Source of the DNA: Ferranicluibacter rubi
GTDB taxonomy: Bacteria > Pseudomonadota > Alphaproteobacteria > Rhizobiales > Rhizobiaceae
NCBI RefSeq assembly: GCF_011603255.1
Contig: NZ_JAANCM010000009.1
Location: 124,001-188,000, forward strand
DNA length: 64,000 nt
Direction: 5' to 3'
The notes below the pieces were generated by a model. That model searched no databases. It was not told the origin of the DNA and was given only the letters and a program-made list of their open reading frames with translations. A program made the translations under genes and the position numbers. Positions 11,995 through 20,640 of this stretch are shown here, one piece after another. Positions within the stretch are counted from its first letter, which is position 1; each line of letters begins with the position of its first letter.

Positions 11995-12741
11995 TTGTCG
12001 ATAGCCGATATCTCGATCTGGACCGCCGTGCTCGCGGGGGCGTTGTCGTTCCTGTCGCCCTGCGTGCTGCCCTTGGTGCCGCCCTATCTCTGTTACATGG
12101 CGGGCGTTTCCGTGGATCAGTTCCGGGGGACGAACGGCGCGGCGGCGGTTGCGACGCGGCGGGCGGTTCTGCCGTCGGCGCTTCTGTTCACGCTCGGCTT
12201 TTCCACCGTCTTCATCGGGCTTGGCATCGGCGCCTCGTCGGTCGGTCTTCTTCTGCGGCAGCATATGGACCTCCTGTCGCGAATCGGCGGCATCGTGGTC
12301 ATCATCATGGGGCTGCATTTCCTCGGCGTGCTGCGCATCGGCCTGCTCGGGCGCGAGGCGCGCTTCCAAGGTGGGGGGAAGCCGGCGACGCTGTCGGGTG
12401 CCTATATCATGGGCCTTGCCTTCGGCTTCGGCTGGACGCCCTGCATCGGTCCCGTGCTGGGCACCATCCTCGGCGTCGCGGCAGCGCGCGATACGGTATC
12501 CGAGGGCGCTGTCCTCCTCGCGGTCTATTCCCTCGGTCTTGCCATCCCCTTCTGGATCGCAGCCGCCTTCTCCGGGGCGTTCATGGGGTTCCTGTCGCGC
12601 TTCCGCCGCCATCTCGGGCTCGTGGAAAAGATCATGGGCGGCCTGCTCGTCGTGGCGGGTCTCGCCTTCCTGTTCGGTCTCGTCAGCACGGTTTCCATCT
12701 GGTTCCAGCAGACCTTTCCGGTTCTGATGCAGATCGGTTGA
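11995..12741 (+). CDS. ccdA: Cytochrome c biogenesis / thiol-disulfide transmembrane protein, CcdA family
   Basis: A 248-residue polytopic protein with about six hydrophobic helices. It has the two cysteine motifs of the CcdA/DsbD membrane domain: SFLSPCVLPLVPPY near residue 22 and FGWTPCIGPVLG near residue 145. CcdA moves reducing equivalents from cytoplasmic thioredoxin across the inner membrane to periplasmic thiol proteins used in cytochrome c maturation. The start is the TTG at 11995, with GAGGA 8 nt upstream. The frame is open 60 codons further up, but that part does not look like a membrane protein. The AEC transporter follows 29 nt downstream. Confidence 0.88.
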   Translation: MSIADISIWTAVLAGALSFLSPCVLPLVPPYLCYMAGVSVDQFRGTNGAAAVATRRAVLPSALLFTLGFSTVFIGLGIGASSVGLLLRQHMDLLSRIGGIVVIIMGLHFLGVLRIGLLGREARFQGGGKPATLSGAYIMGLAFGFGWTPCIGPVLGTILGVAAARDTVSEGAVLLAVYSLGLAIPFWIAAAFSGAFMGFLSRFRRHLGLVEKIMGGLLVVAGLAFLFGLVSTVSIWFQQTFPVLMQIG

Positions 12742-12770
12742 ACAGACGGGCTCCCCTCCAGGATCGCGAC

Positions 12771-13760
12771 ATGACCGACATCTTCAGCCTTGTGGCACCG
12801 TTCTTCGGTCTCATTCTTCTCGGTTATGGAGCGGCGCATCTGTTCGGCCGACGAGACAGAGCGGGTTCGGCGAGGCCCGGCCTCGAAGGCATGGGCTGGC
12901 TTAACGTCTATATTCTCTATCTCGCGCTGCCGTCGCTGTTCTTCACCCTCATTTCCCGCACGCCGATACACGAACTGACCCGGTTCGATTTCATACTCGC
13001 CGATGTCGCCGCCACCTATTCCGTCTTCACCCTCATCTTCGTGGCGGCCCTTTGGTTTCGCCGCGCGCCTCTGGCGGAAGCGACGGTGCAGGGGCTGGCG
13101 GCCGCTTATGGCAATATCGGCTATATGGGGCCGGGGCTCGCCCTGCTTGCGCTCGGGGAACGTGCGGCCGTACCGGTCGCGCTGATCTTTTCTGTCGAGA
13201 ACGTCGCGCATTTCATCACGGCGCCTGCTCTGATGGCGGTTGCGGGAAGCGAGAAGCAGAATCCGGCGAGGCTCGCTCTTTCCGTCCTGCGCAAGATCCT
13301 GCTGCATCCCTTCATTCTCGCAACGACGATCGGGGTCGCCGCGGCGGCGTTGCAGGTGCAGCCACCGCTCGCGATCCGCCGGCTGATCGAGGCGCTGGCA
13401 CCCACGGCCGCGCCCTGTGCGCTGTTTGCGATGGGCGTGACGCTCGGGCTTCGGCCGCTGAGGCGGGCACCGGTGGAGCTGACCTATATCGTTCCGGCCA
13501 AGCTGCTGCTGCACCCGGCCGTCATGTACCTCGTGCTGAGCGCCGCCGGGAATTTCGAGCCGATCTGGGTGCAGGCCGCCGTGCTGCTCGCGGCGCTGCC
13601 GACGGCGACGAACGTATTCGTGATCGCCGAGCAATACGGCGTCTGGCAGGAACGGGCCTCCGCGACCATCCTCATCACGACGGCGCTGTCCATGCTGAGC
13701 GTCACGGGCCTTCTCTACCTGATCGGATCAGGCGGAGTGCCGGCCGATCTTTTCCCGTAA
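12771..13760 (+). CDS. AEC family transporter (auxin efflux carrier-like permease)
   Basis: A 329-residue membrane protein with roughly ten hydrophobic helices in the bile/auxin-carrier fold. It has an N-terminal repeat, a central [17 protein letters not shown] motif and a C-terminal repeat ending ATNVFVIAEQYGVW. Bacterial AEC members export or import small organic acids; the substrate here is unknown. The start is ATG 12771, preceded by AGGA. Its last 33 nt overlap the 3' end of the convergent ubiH-like gene. Confidence 0.88.
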   Translation: MTDIFSLVAPFFGLILLGYGAAHLFGRRDRAGSARPGLEGMGWLNVYILYLALPSLFFTLISRTPIHELTRFDFILADVAATYSVFTLIFVAALWFRRAPLAEATVQGLAAAYGNIGYMGPGLALLALGERAAVPVALIFSVENVAHFITAPALMAVAGSEKQNPARLALSVLRKILLHPFILATTIGVAAAALQVQPPLAIRRLIEALAPTAAPCALFAMGVTLGLRPLRRAPVELTYIVPAKLLLHPAVMYLVLSAAGNFEPIWVQAAVLLAALPTATNVFVIAEQYGVWQERASATILITTALSMLSVTGLLYLIGSGGVPADLFP

Positions 13761-14930
13761 ATCCCCCAGTATGGACCGGATCGCGCTGCCCGGCCGCAGG
13801 CCTTCCTGCATGACGAGGCTGCGCAGGGCGCCGGCCGATGACAGCGCCTGCAGCCCACCGGCCCGCAGCATCTGCACCGGCAGAAAGCCGGTGAGCAAAG
13901 AGCGGTTAAGCAGGTCCACGCTGACCGTCCGGCTGAGAATATCGGCGCGCCTGCGCCGATCGTAGCGGTCGCCGAGATCCGCCGGTATGGCCGGCAGTTC
14001 GGCGAGCATGGCGACCAGCGTCATGACGTCGCGCAGGCTGAGGTTCAGGCCCTGTGCGCCGATAGGCGGGAAGGCATGGGCAGCCTCGCCCACGAGAATC
14101 ACGCGGCCCTTGCCGAAGCGTGTGGCGGCCATGCCGGAGAGCGGGAATGCCTGGGGTTCGGTATCGACCGTGACCTTGCCGAGCATGGACTGCATCCGTT
14201 GCTCCACCGCGCTCGACAGTGCGGCCGTCTCCCGCGTCAACATTTCCGCTGCCGCATCGGGCGTCATCACCCAGACGAGGCTGGAGCGGTTGCCGGGAAG
14301 CGGAACTTGCGTGAACGGACCCTGACGCGTGTGAAACTCGGTCGAGATGTTTTCATGCGGGCGCTCATGGGCGAAGTTCAGCACGACCGCCGTCTGCGGA
14401 TAGCTCCAGTTGCGCGTCTCGATGCGGCGCGCCTCGCGAACGAGCGAGCGCCTTCCGTCCGCGCCGATCACCAGCGACGCCGTCAGCGAACGGCCGTCGG
14501 CCAGCTTTAGGGTGCACCCTGTTGTGTTCTCCTCGAGACTTTCCAGTCTCGCGTCGATGCGGGTGATGGATGGTGCGCTCTCGATCCTGTGGTTCAGCAC
14601 ATCGAGGAACGGTGCGTTGGGCAGATTGTAGCCGAAGGCGTCGAGGCCGATTTCAGCCGCCCGGAAGGTGACGACCGGCGCGCGCAGAAGGCGATCCGTA
14701 CCGTCGATGATGCGCAGCGTGGCCAGCGGCGCGCCGAGTGCGCTGACCTCTTCCCCGAGGTCGAGCTTCCTCAGAAAGCCGATCGCCTCGTCCATCAAGG
14801 CCGTCGTGCGACGGTCATGCGGGGCGGTCGGCGCGATGAGCGCGACCGTGCGGCCATCGCGGGACAGGGCGAGGGCGGCGAGGGCGCCTGCGAGGCCGGC
14901 GCCGATGACGGCGATATCGGTGTGATCCAT
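13728..14930 (-). CDS. FAD-dependent monooxygenase, UbiH/UbiF/Coq6 family
   Basis: A 400-residue flavoprotein starting MDHTDIAVIGAGLAGALAAL, with the Rossmann GxGxxG dinucleotide motif at the extreme N-terminus. The GADGRRSLVRE motif and the C-terminal VGEAAHAFPPIGAQGLNLSLRD FAD-ribityl motif are those of ubiquinone-biosynthesis hydroxylases. These enzymes hydroxylate the aromatic ring of ubiquinone precursors. Which ring position is modified cannot be told from sequence alone. The ORF is open up to 15152, but the FAD motif fixes the start at 14930, preceded by AAGGAAGAG. Confidence 0.9.
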   Translation of the reverse strand: MDHTDIAVIGAGLAGALAALALSRDGRTVALIAPTAPHDRRTTALMDEAIGFLRKLDLGEEVSALGAPLATLRIIDGTDRLLRAPVVTFRAAEIGLDAFGYNLPNAPFLDVLNHRIESAPSITRIDARLESLEENTTGCTLKLADGRSLTASLVIGADGRRSLVREARRIETRNWSYPQTAVVLNFAHERPHENISTEFHTRQGPFTQVPLPGNRSSLVWVMTPDAAAEMLTRETAALSSAVEQRMQSMLGKVTVDTEPQAFPLSGMAATRFGKGRVILVGEAAHAFPPIGAQGLNLSLRDVMTLVAMLAELPAIPADLGDRYDRRRRADILSRTVSVDLLNRSLLTGFLPVQMLRAGGLQALSSAGALRSLVMQEGLRPGSAIRSILGDLREKIGRHSA

Positions 14931-15217
14931 GATTCGGTTCTCTTCCTTCGCCTTGGGCCGTCCGAGCCCATATCTAGCGCCGACCGCGTCTTTTTGGAAT
15001 GGTCGCCGTTGCCGCACGTGGTGCGTAAGTCCACAGCGGATTACGTACAGAGTAGGGCAATCGCTTGTTTTTGCTGGCAGGGCAGGGCAAACGATGCATA
15101 TTACGGACATGCCGGCAGCGACATTGTCGCGGCGGAGGAGGCGGTGCGGCATGACCTGGCAATATACGGGTCGCTCACCGAGTTTACGCGAAGCGTCAGC
15201 ACAGGATGCGTCTGCCG

Positions 15218-15943
15218 ATGAAGTTCTTCAATTACAAGCCGGTTCCCTACGCCGAGATCCGGGCTTTCTCGGTCCATGTTCTCACGGCTTCCGGATCGTT
15301 TCTCGCGTTCCTCGGCGTCGTCGCCGCGGCGGAACATCGCTTCGTCGACATGTTCTGGTGGTTGGGTCTCGCGCTGGCGGTGGATGGCATCGACGGGCCG
15401 ATCGCCCGTAAGGTCCGCGTCAAGGAAGTGCTGCCCAACTGGTCGGGCGATACGCTCGACAATGTCATCGACTACGTGACCTATGTGCTGCTGCCGGCCT
15501 TTGCGCTCTACCAGAGCGGCATGATCGGCGAGCCCTGGTCGTTCGTCGCAGCGGGCGCCATCGTTATGTCGAGCGCCATCTATTATGCCGATATGGGCAT
15601 GAAGACCGACGAGTATTTCTTCTCCGGTTTTCCGGTTGTCTGGAACATGGTGGTGTTCACGCTCTTCGTCGTGCAGGCAAGCGAGCTTGCGGCGTCCATT
15701 GTCGTCTTCGTCTCGGTGTTCCTCACGTTCATGCCGATCAGCTTTCTCCATCCGGTGCGCGTGCGGCGGTTGCGGCCGCTCAATCTGGCGGTCTTCACCG
15801 CCTGGTCGGTGCTCAGCGCCTACGCGCTGCTGATGCATTTCGAGACCCCTGCCTGGGTGGTCTGGGGCGTCGTCGGCACGGGCGTCTATCTCTACGTCAT
15901 CGGGTTCATTCTGCAGATCTTCCCCAATCTCGGACGCGAATAA
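15218..15943 (+). CDS. pcs: Phosphatidylcholine synthase
   Basis: A 241-residue membrane enzyme that condenses choline with CDP-diacylglycerol to make phosphatidylcholine, a pathway typical of rhizobia and relatives. The modified CDP-alcohol phosphotransferase motif DGIDGPIARKVRVKEVLPNW, followed by SGDTLDNVIDY, is diagnostic of Pcs. About seven hydrophobic helices fill the rest. Homologues start MKFFNYK, so I use ATG 15218; an ATG at 15206 is in frame but overlaps the likely AGGA ribosome site. The quinone oxidoreductase gene follows 11 nt later. Confidence 0.95.
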   Translation: MKFFNYKPVPYAEIRAFSVHVLTASGSFLAFLGVVAAAEHRFVDMFWWLGLALAVDGIDGPIARKVRVKEVLPNWSGDTLDNVIDYVTYVLLPAFALYQSGMIGEPWSFVAAGAIVMSSAIYYADMGMKTDEYFFSGFPVVWNMVVFTLFVVQASELAASIVVFVSVFLTFMPISFLHPVRVRRLRPLNLAVFTAWSVLSAYALLMHFETPAWVVWGVVGTGVYLYVIGFILQIFPNLGRE

Positions 15944-15954
15944 AGGAACAGGCC

Positions 15955-16929
15955 ATGGCAAGAGCAATCATGATCCGGGAGCTGGGTGGCCCCGACGTCC
16001 TGAAGATCGAGGGCGTGACCGTTCCGCCGCCGTCGCGCGGCGAGGTGCAGATCCGCCAGGAGGCGATCGGCGTCAACTTCATCGACGTCTATTTCCGGAC
16101 CGGCCTCTACAAGGCGGCGAGCCTGCCCTTCATTCCGGGCAAGGAAGGTGCCGGCATCGTGACTGCGGTCGGCGATGGCGTGACATTGTTCTCTGCCGGC
16201 GACAGGGTCGCCTATGCCGGCGCGGATGGGGCCTATGCCAGCGAGCGCAACATCGACGAGCAGCAGCTGATCAAGGTGCCCGACGATATTCCGCTGGAAA
16301 CGGCCGCTGCGATGATGCTGAAGGGCATGACCGCGCAATACCTGCTCAACCAGACCTTTGCCGTCGGCCCCGACACGGTTCTGCTGTTTCATGCGGCTGC
16401 CGGCGGCGTCGGGCAGATTGCGGGGCAGTGGGCCAAGGCGCTGGGCGCGACGGTGATCGGCACGGCGGGATCGCCCGAGAAGATCGCGATGGCGCTGGAG
16501 CATGGCTACGACCACGTCATCGACTACCGGTCGGAGGATTTCGTCGCGCGGGTAAAGGACATCACCAAGGGCAAGGGCGTCGACGTGGTGTACGATTCCG
16601 TCGGCAAGGATACGTATCCCGCCTCGCTCGACTGCCTGAAGCCGCGCGGCCTGTGGGTCAGCTTCGGCAACTCGTCCGGGGCCGTTGAAGCCTTCAATAT
16701 CGGCGTGCTGTCCCAGAAGGGATCGCTGTTCGCCACGCGTCCGACGCTTTACACATACACCTCGACACGGCCGGAGCTTGAGGCGTGTGCGAACGCGTTG
16801 TTTGATGTTGTGCGGAGCAATAAAGTGCGTATCAATATCAACCAGACCTATGCGCTTGATAATGCAAGCCAGGCGCATGCGGATCTGGAAGCTAGGAAGA
16901 CGAGCGGAACAACTTTGCTGATTCCCTGA
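15955..16929 (+). CDS. qor: NADPH:quinone oxidoreductase, zeta-crystallin type
   Basis: A 324-residue medium-chain dehydrogenase/reductase without the zinc-binding cysteines, so of the quinone reductase branch. It has the N-terminal GroES-like fold (PPPSRGEVQIRQEAIGVNFID) and the QOR signature region AAAMMLKGMTAQYLL. The NADPH-binding Rossmann motif is AAAGGVGQIAGQWAKALGA. It reduces quinones or enones in the cytoplasm. It lies 11 nt after pcs and may be co-transcribed with it, though no functional link is evident. Confidence 0.92.
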   Translation: MARAIMIRELGGPDVLKIEGVTVPPPSRGEVQIRQEAIGVNFIDVYFRTGLYKAASLPFIPGKEGAGIVTAVGDGVTLFSAGDRVAYAGADGAYASERNIDEQQLIKVPDDIPLETAAAMMLKGMTAQYLLNQTFAVGPDTVLLFHAAAGGVGQIAGQWAKALGATVIGTAGSPEKIAMALEHGYDHVIDYRSEDFVARVKDITKGKGVDVVYDSVGKDTYPASLDCLKPRGLWVSFGNSSGAVEAFNIGVLSQKGSLFATRPTLYTYTSTRPELEACANALFDVVRSNKVRININQTYALDNASQAHADLEARKTSGTTLLIP

Positions 16930-16978
16930 GAAGCCGAAACGGCGCCCGGGCATCTGCGGCTTGAAAGAGGGGGATGGC

Positions 16979-18577
16979 GTGGCGGTTGAAGGACCCAGCG
17001 CTGACAGCACCCTGCTGTCGGTCAGCAAGCTGACGAAGACTTTCGGAACTTTTGCAGCCTGCAACGGGATCGATATTGATATACGGCCGGGCGAGATCCA
17101 TGCGCTTCTCGGTGAGAACGGCGCGGGCAAATCCACCCTCGTGAAGATGCTCTTCGGCGTCCTCGGCCCAACGAGCGGGCAGATAAACTGGCGCGGCCAG
17201 CCGGTGCGCATTGCGAGCCCCGGCGCCGCACGGCGCCTCGGCATCGGCATGGTCTTCCAGCATTTCTCCCTGTTCGAGGCATTGACGGTCGCGGAGAACA
17301 TCGCGCTCTCGATGGATCCGGGCATTTCGCTCAACAAGATCTCGGAAGAAGCCGCCGCCTTGTCGGTGAGCTATGGCCTGCCGCTCGATCCGAAGGCGCA
17401 TGTTGCGGACCTTTCCGTGGGCGAACGCCAGCGGATCGAGATCGTGCGCGCGCTGCTGCAGAACCCGCAGCTCATCATTCTCGACGAACCGACCTCCGTG
17501 CTCACACCGCAGGAGGCCGACCGGCTGTTCGAAACGCTGGCGAAGCTGAAAGCCGAGGGACGTTCGGTTCTCTATATCAGCCACAGGCTGGAAGAGGTGC
17601 AGCGCATCTGCGACCGGGCGACCGTGCTGCGCCACGGCAAGGTGACCGGCGCCTGCGACCCGCGGCAGGAAACGCCCGCGTCTCTCGCCCGCATGATGGT
17701 GGGCAGCGATGTCGCGCATGTCAGCGCTGTCGGCTCGTCCGTGAAGGGCAAGGTTCAGCTCGAGGCACGGCACCTGAAGGCCGCGGCCCGTACGCCGTTC
17801 GCCGTGTCGCTGAAGGACATCTGTCTGAAGGTGCATGCCGGCGAAGTGCTGGCGATCGCCGGCGTTGCCGGCAACGGACAGGGCGAACTGTTCGATGCGC
17901 TCTCCGGGGAGTATCCGACGGCCGACAACGACGCCGTCTTCATCCGCGAGAAACCGGTCGGCCGACAGGGCATCAACCAGCGGCGTGCGCTGGGTGCGGG
18001 CTTCGTGCCGGAGGAGCGTCACGGACATGCCGCCGTCTCCGCCCTGCCGCTGTCGGACAATCTGGTGCTGGCGCGCTACTATTCGGACCGCAAAGCCTTC
18101 ATCGGCGGCGGTGCGCTCGGTCTCATCCGTAACGGTGCCGTGAAGCGGGCCGCAAAGCGGATTTCCGAGGCCATGGACGTGCGCAAGAGCGGGGAGGATC
18201 CACCGGCGGGCTCGTTGTCGGGCGGCAACCTGCAGAAATTCATCGTCGGACGCGAGCTCGACCGACAGCCCTCTGTGCTGATCGTCAACCAACCGACCTG
18301 GGGTGTGGACGCGGGTGCCGCGAGCCGTATCCGCCAGGCGCTGGTGGATCTCGCTAAGGCCGGCTCCGCCGTGCTGATCATCAGCCAGGATCTCGACGAG
18401 ATCTTCGAGGTGGCAACCGAGATCGCCGTTATCAACGACGGCAAGCTTTCCGAAATTTATCCTGCCGCCGCCCTGTCGCGTGAAAAGATCGGGCTTCTGA
18501 TGGGCGGCATGCAGGGGACGACGGCGTCCGAGGCGGCCGCTGCCGCGACTGTGAAAGAGACGGCCCATGCGCATTGA
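16979..18577 (+). CDS. ABC transporter ATP-binding protein with two nucleotide-binding domains (BMP/nucleoside importer)
   Basis: A 532-residue duplicated ATPase of the RbsA/YufO type. NBD1 has Walker A GENGAGKST, signature LSVGERQ and Walker B LIILDEPTS. NBD2 has a degenerate Walker A (GVAGNGQGE), signature SLSGGNLQK and a Walker B-like VLIVNQPTWGVD. This asymmetry is normal in the family. It powers import through the two permeases that follow. The start is GTG 16979 behind GAGGGGGA; a TTG at 16961 is in frame. Its 3' end overlaps the first permease by 11 nt, indicating an operon. Confidence 0.93.
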   Translation: MAVEGPSADSTLLSVSKLTKTFGTFAACNGIDIDIRPGEIHALLGENGAGKSTLVKMLFGVLGPTSGQINWRGQPVRIASPGAARRLGIGMVFQHFSLFEALTVAENIALSMDPGISLNKISEEAAALSVSYGLPLDPKAHVADLSVGERQRIEIVRALLQNPQLIILDEPTSVLTPQEADRLFETLAKLKAEGRSVLYISHRLEEVQRICDRATVLRHGKVTGACDPRQETPASLARMMVGSDVAHVSAVGSSVKGKVQLEARHLKAAARTPFAVSLKDICLKVHAGEVLAIAGVAGNGQGELFDALSGEYPTADNDAVFIREKPVGRQGINQRRALGAGFVPEERHGHAAVSALPLSDNLVLARYYSDRKAFIGGGALGLIRNGAVKRAAKRISEAMDVRKSGEDPPAGSLSGGNLQKFIVGRELDRQPSVLIVNQPTWGVDAGAASRIRQALVDLAKAGSAVLIISQDLDEIFEVATEIAVINDGKLSEIYPAAALSREKIGLLMGGMQGTTASEAAAAATVKETAHAH

Positions 18578-19673
18578 GCTTGAAAAGCGGCCGAAGGTCT
18601 CTCTTCTCTATGCTTTCCTGTCCCCCGTCATCGCGCTCTGCCTGACCATCGTGGCCGGCGCGATCATGTTCGTGTTCCTCGGCAAGGACCCCGGACTGGC
18701 GCTCTACAGCTTCTTCATCGAGCCGCTGACGGAAGTCTGGTCGCTGCACGAACTGGCGATCAAGGCGGCGCCGCTGATCCTGATCGCTGTCGGTCTCTCC
18801 ATCTGCTACCGGTCGAACAACTGGAATATCGGCGCGGAAGGCCAGTTCATCATGGGCGCGGTGACGGGCTCCATCGTTCCGGTCGTCTTCCACGAATGGC
18901 ATTCGGCCCTCGTCCTGCCGCTGATGCTCGTCATGGGCATGATCGGCGGCGCGCTCTATGCCGGCATTCCGGCCTTCCTGAAGGCGCGGATGAACACGAA
19001 CGAGATCCTGACGAGCCTGATGCTCGTCTATGTTGCCCAGCTTTTCCTCGATTGGCTGGTGCGGGGCCCATGGCGCGATCCGGGCGGGTTCAACTTCCCG
19101 GTGACGCGTGCATTCGCGCCCGAAGCGATCCTGCCGGAGATGCTGGCCTCGGGCCGCGCCAATTACGGATTCGCCTTCGCGATCCTCGCCGCGCTCGCCA
19201 TCTGGTTCATGATGCGCTTCACGCTCAAGGGCTTCGAGATTACGGTGCTTGGCCAATCCGAGCGGGCAGGGCGGTTCGCCGGCTTCTCCTCACGGCGGAT
19301 GATCTGGTTTTCCATGCTGCTGTCGGGCGCTTTTGCCGGGCTTGCCGGCATCTCGGAGGTTTCCGGCGCCATCGGCAAGCTGCAGCCGGTGATTTCGCCC
19401 GGCTATGGCTTCACCGCGATTATTGTTGCCTTCCTCGGCCGGTTGAACCCGCTTGCGATCATCGTCGCCGGTCTCGTTCTCGGCCTCACCTATCTCGGTG
19501 GCGAGGCGGCGCAGATCTCGCTCGGGCTGTCCGACAAGGTCGTGCGGGTGTTCCAGGGCCTGCTGCTCTTCTTCGTGCTCTCCTGCGACACGCTGATCCA
19601 GTATCGCATCCGCATCGTCTGGCGCCGGGTGACTGGCCAAGTGACTGGCCAAGTGACGGAAGGAGCGCACTGA
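18567..19673 (+). CDS. ABC transporter permease (BMP/nucleoside importer), subunit 1
   Basis: A 368-residue inner-membrane permease of the BPD_transp_2 (RbsC/YufP-like) family. It has the conserved EGQFIMGAVTGS and NTNEILTSLMLVYVAQLFLDWL segments and about eight to ten helices. It pairs with the second permease to form the channel. It overlaps the ATPase gene by 11 nt and lies one base before the next permease. The C-terminus is unusual: a perfect 12-bp tandem duplication repeats VTGQ just before the stop. Confidence 0.92.
   Translation: MRIELEKRPKVSLLYAFLSPVIALCLTIVAGAIMFVFLGKDPGLALYSFFIEPLTEVWSLHELAIKAAPLILIAVGLSICYRSNNWNIGAEGQFIMGAVTGSIVPVVFHEWHSALVLPLMLVMGMIGGALYAGIPAFLKARMNTNEILTSLMLVYVAQLFLDWLVRGPWRDPGGFNFPVTRAFAPEAILPEMLASGRANYGFAFAILAALAIWFMMRFTLKGFEITVLGQSERAGRFAGFSSRRMIWFSMLLSGAFAGLAGISEVSGAIGKLQPVISPGYGFTAIIVAFLGRLNPLAIIVAGLVLGLTYLGGEAAQISLGLSDKVVRVFQGLLLFFVLSCDTLIQYRIRIVWRRVTGQVTGQVTEGAH
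19629..19657 (+). repeat. 12-bp tandem repeat in the permease C-terminus
   Basis: The unit GTGACTGGCCAA occurs twice in direct tandem (19629-19640 and 19641-19652), followed by a partial third copy GTGAC. It adds four residues per unit, so copy-number change leaves the frame intact. Confidence 0.8.
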
Positions 19674-19674
19674 C

Positions 19675-20595
19675 ATGGGTATCATCGAAGCCATTCTGCT
19701 GACGGTCATCACAGCAGCGACACCGCTGGTCATCGCCGCCGCCGGCGAACTGGTGACCGAGCGGTCCGGCGTGCTCAACCTCGGCGTCGAGGGCATGATG
19801 ATCATCGGCGCCGTCTGCGCCTTCGCCGCGACGCAGGCGACCGGCTCGCCCTATATCGGCATCCTCGCGGGTATTCTGTCCGGCACGCTGTTCTCGCTGC
19901 TCTTCGGCTTCCTGACGCTGACGCTGGTGGCAAATCAGGTTGCGACCGGGCTGGCGCTGACTATTCTCGGCCTCGGGCTTTCGGGGCAGATCGGCGAGCC
20001 CTATGCGGGACAGTCGGGTATCAAGCTGCCGCAGATCGTTTTTCCCGTCCTCAGCGACATCCCGGTCATCGGCCGGCTGCTGTTCCAGCAGGACCTGATC
20101 TTCTACCTGTCGATCGCGCTCATTGCCGGCATCCACTGGTTCCTATTCCGCAGTCGCGCCGGGCTGAAGCTGCGCTCGGTCGGCGACAGCCATACCTCGG
20201 CCCATGCGTTGGGGATCAACGTCATCCGCACGCGATACCTCGCCGTTATGTTCGGCGGCGCCTGTGCCGGTCTCGCGGGCGCGCAACTGTCGCTGGTCTA
20301 CACGCCGCAATGGGTGGAGAACATGTCGGCCGGGCGCGGCTGGATCGCGCTCGCGCTGGTGGTCTTTGCTTCCTGGCGGCCATGGCGCATCGTTGCGGGC
20401 GGTTATCTCTTCGGCGCCGTGTCGATCAGCCAGCTTTATGCACAGGGGAACGGCTTCAATGTGCCGTCGCAGCTTCTGTCAGCGCTGCCGTACCTTGCAA
20501 CGATCGTCGTCCTCGTGCTCATCTCGCAGAACCGCCGGATGACGATGATCAACACGCCGGCCTCACTCGGCAAACCCTTCGTGCCGGATCGCTGA
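19675..20595 (+). CDS. ABC transporter permease (BMP/nucleoside importer), subunit 2
   Basis: A 306-residue permease of the YufQ-like branch, starting with an AATPLVIAAAGELVTERSGVLN segment (shared by this subfamily) and LGVEGMMIIGA. About eight to nine hydrophobic helices are visible. It is one base downstream of the first permease and 45 nt upstream of the binding-protein gene. The set ATPase-permease-permease-binding protein is the complete BMP-type importer known for purine nucleosides and related compounds. The exact substrate is inference. Confidence 0.93.
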   Translation: MGIIEAILLTVITAATPLVIAAAGELVTERSGVLNLGVEGMMIIGAVCAFAATQATGSPYIGILAGILSGTLFSLLFGFLTLTLVANQVATGLALTILGLGLSGQIGEPYAGQSGIKLPQIVFPVLSDIPVIGRLLFQQDLIFYLSIALIAGIHWFLFRSRAGLKLRSVGDSHTSAHALGINVIRTRYLAVMFGGACAGLAGAQLSLVYTPQWVENMSAGRGWIALALVVFASWRPWRIVAGGYLFGAVSISQLYAQGNGFNVPSQLLSALPYLATIVVLVLISQNRRMTMINTPASLGKPFVPDR

Positions 20596-20640
20596 TCCGA
20601 TCGGCCAAAGACATCTATTCGACAACATGAGAGGTCCAAA

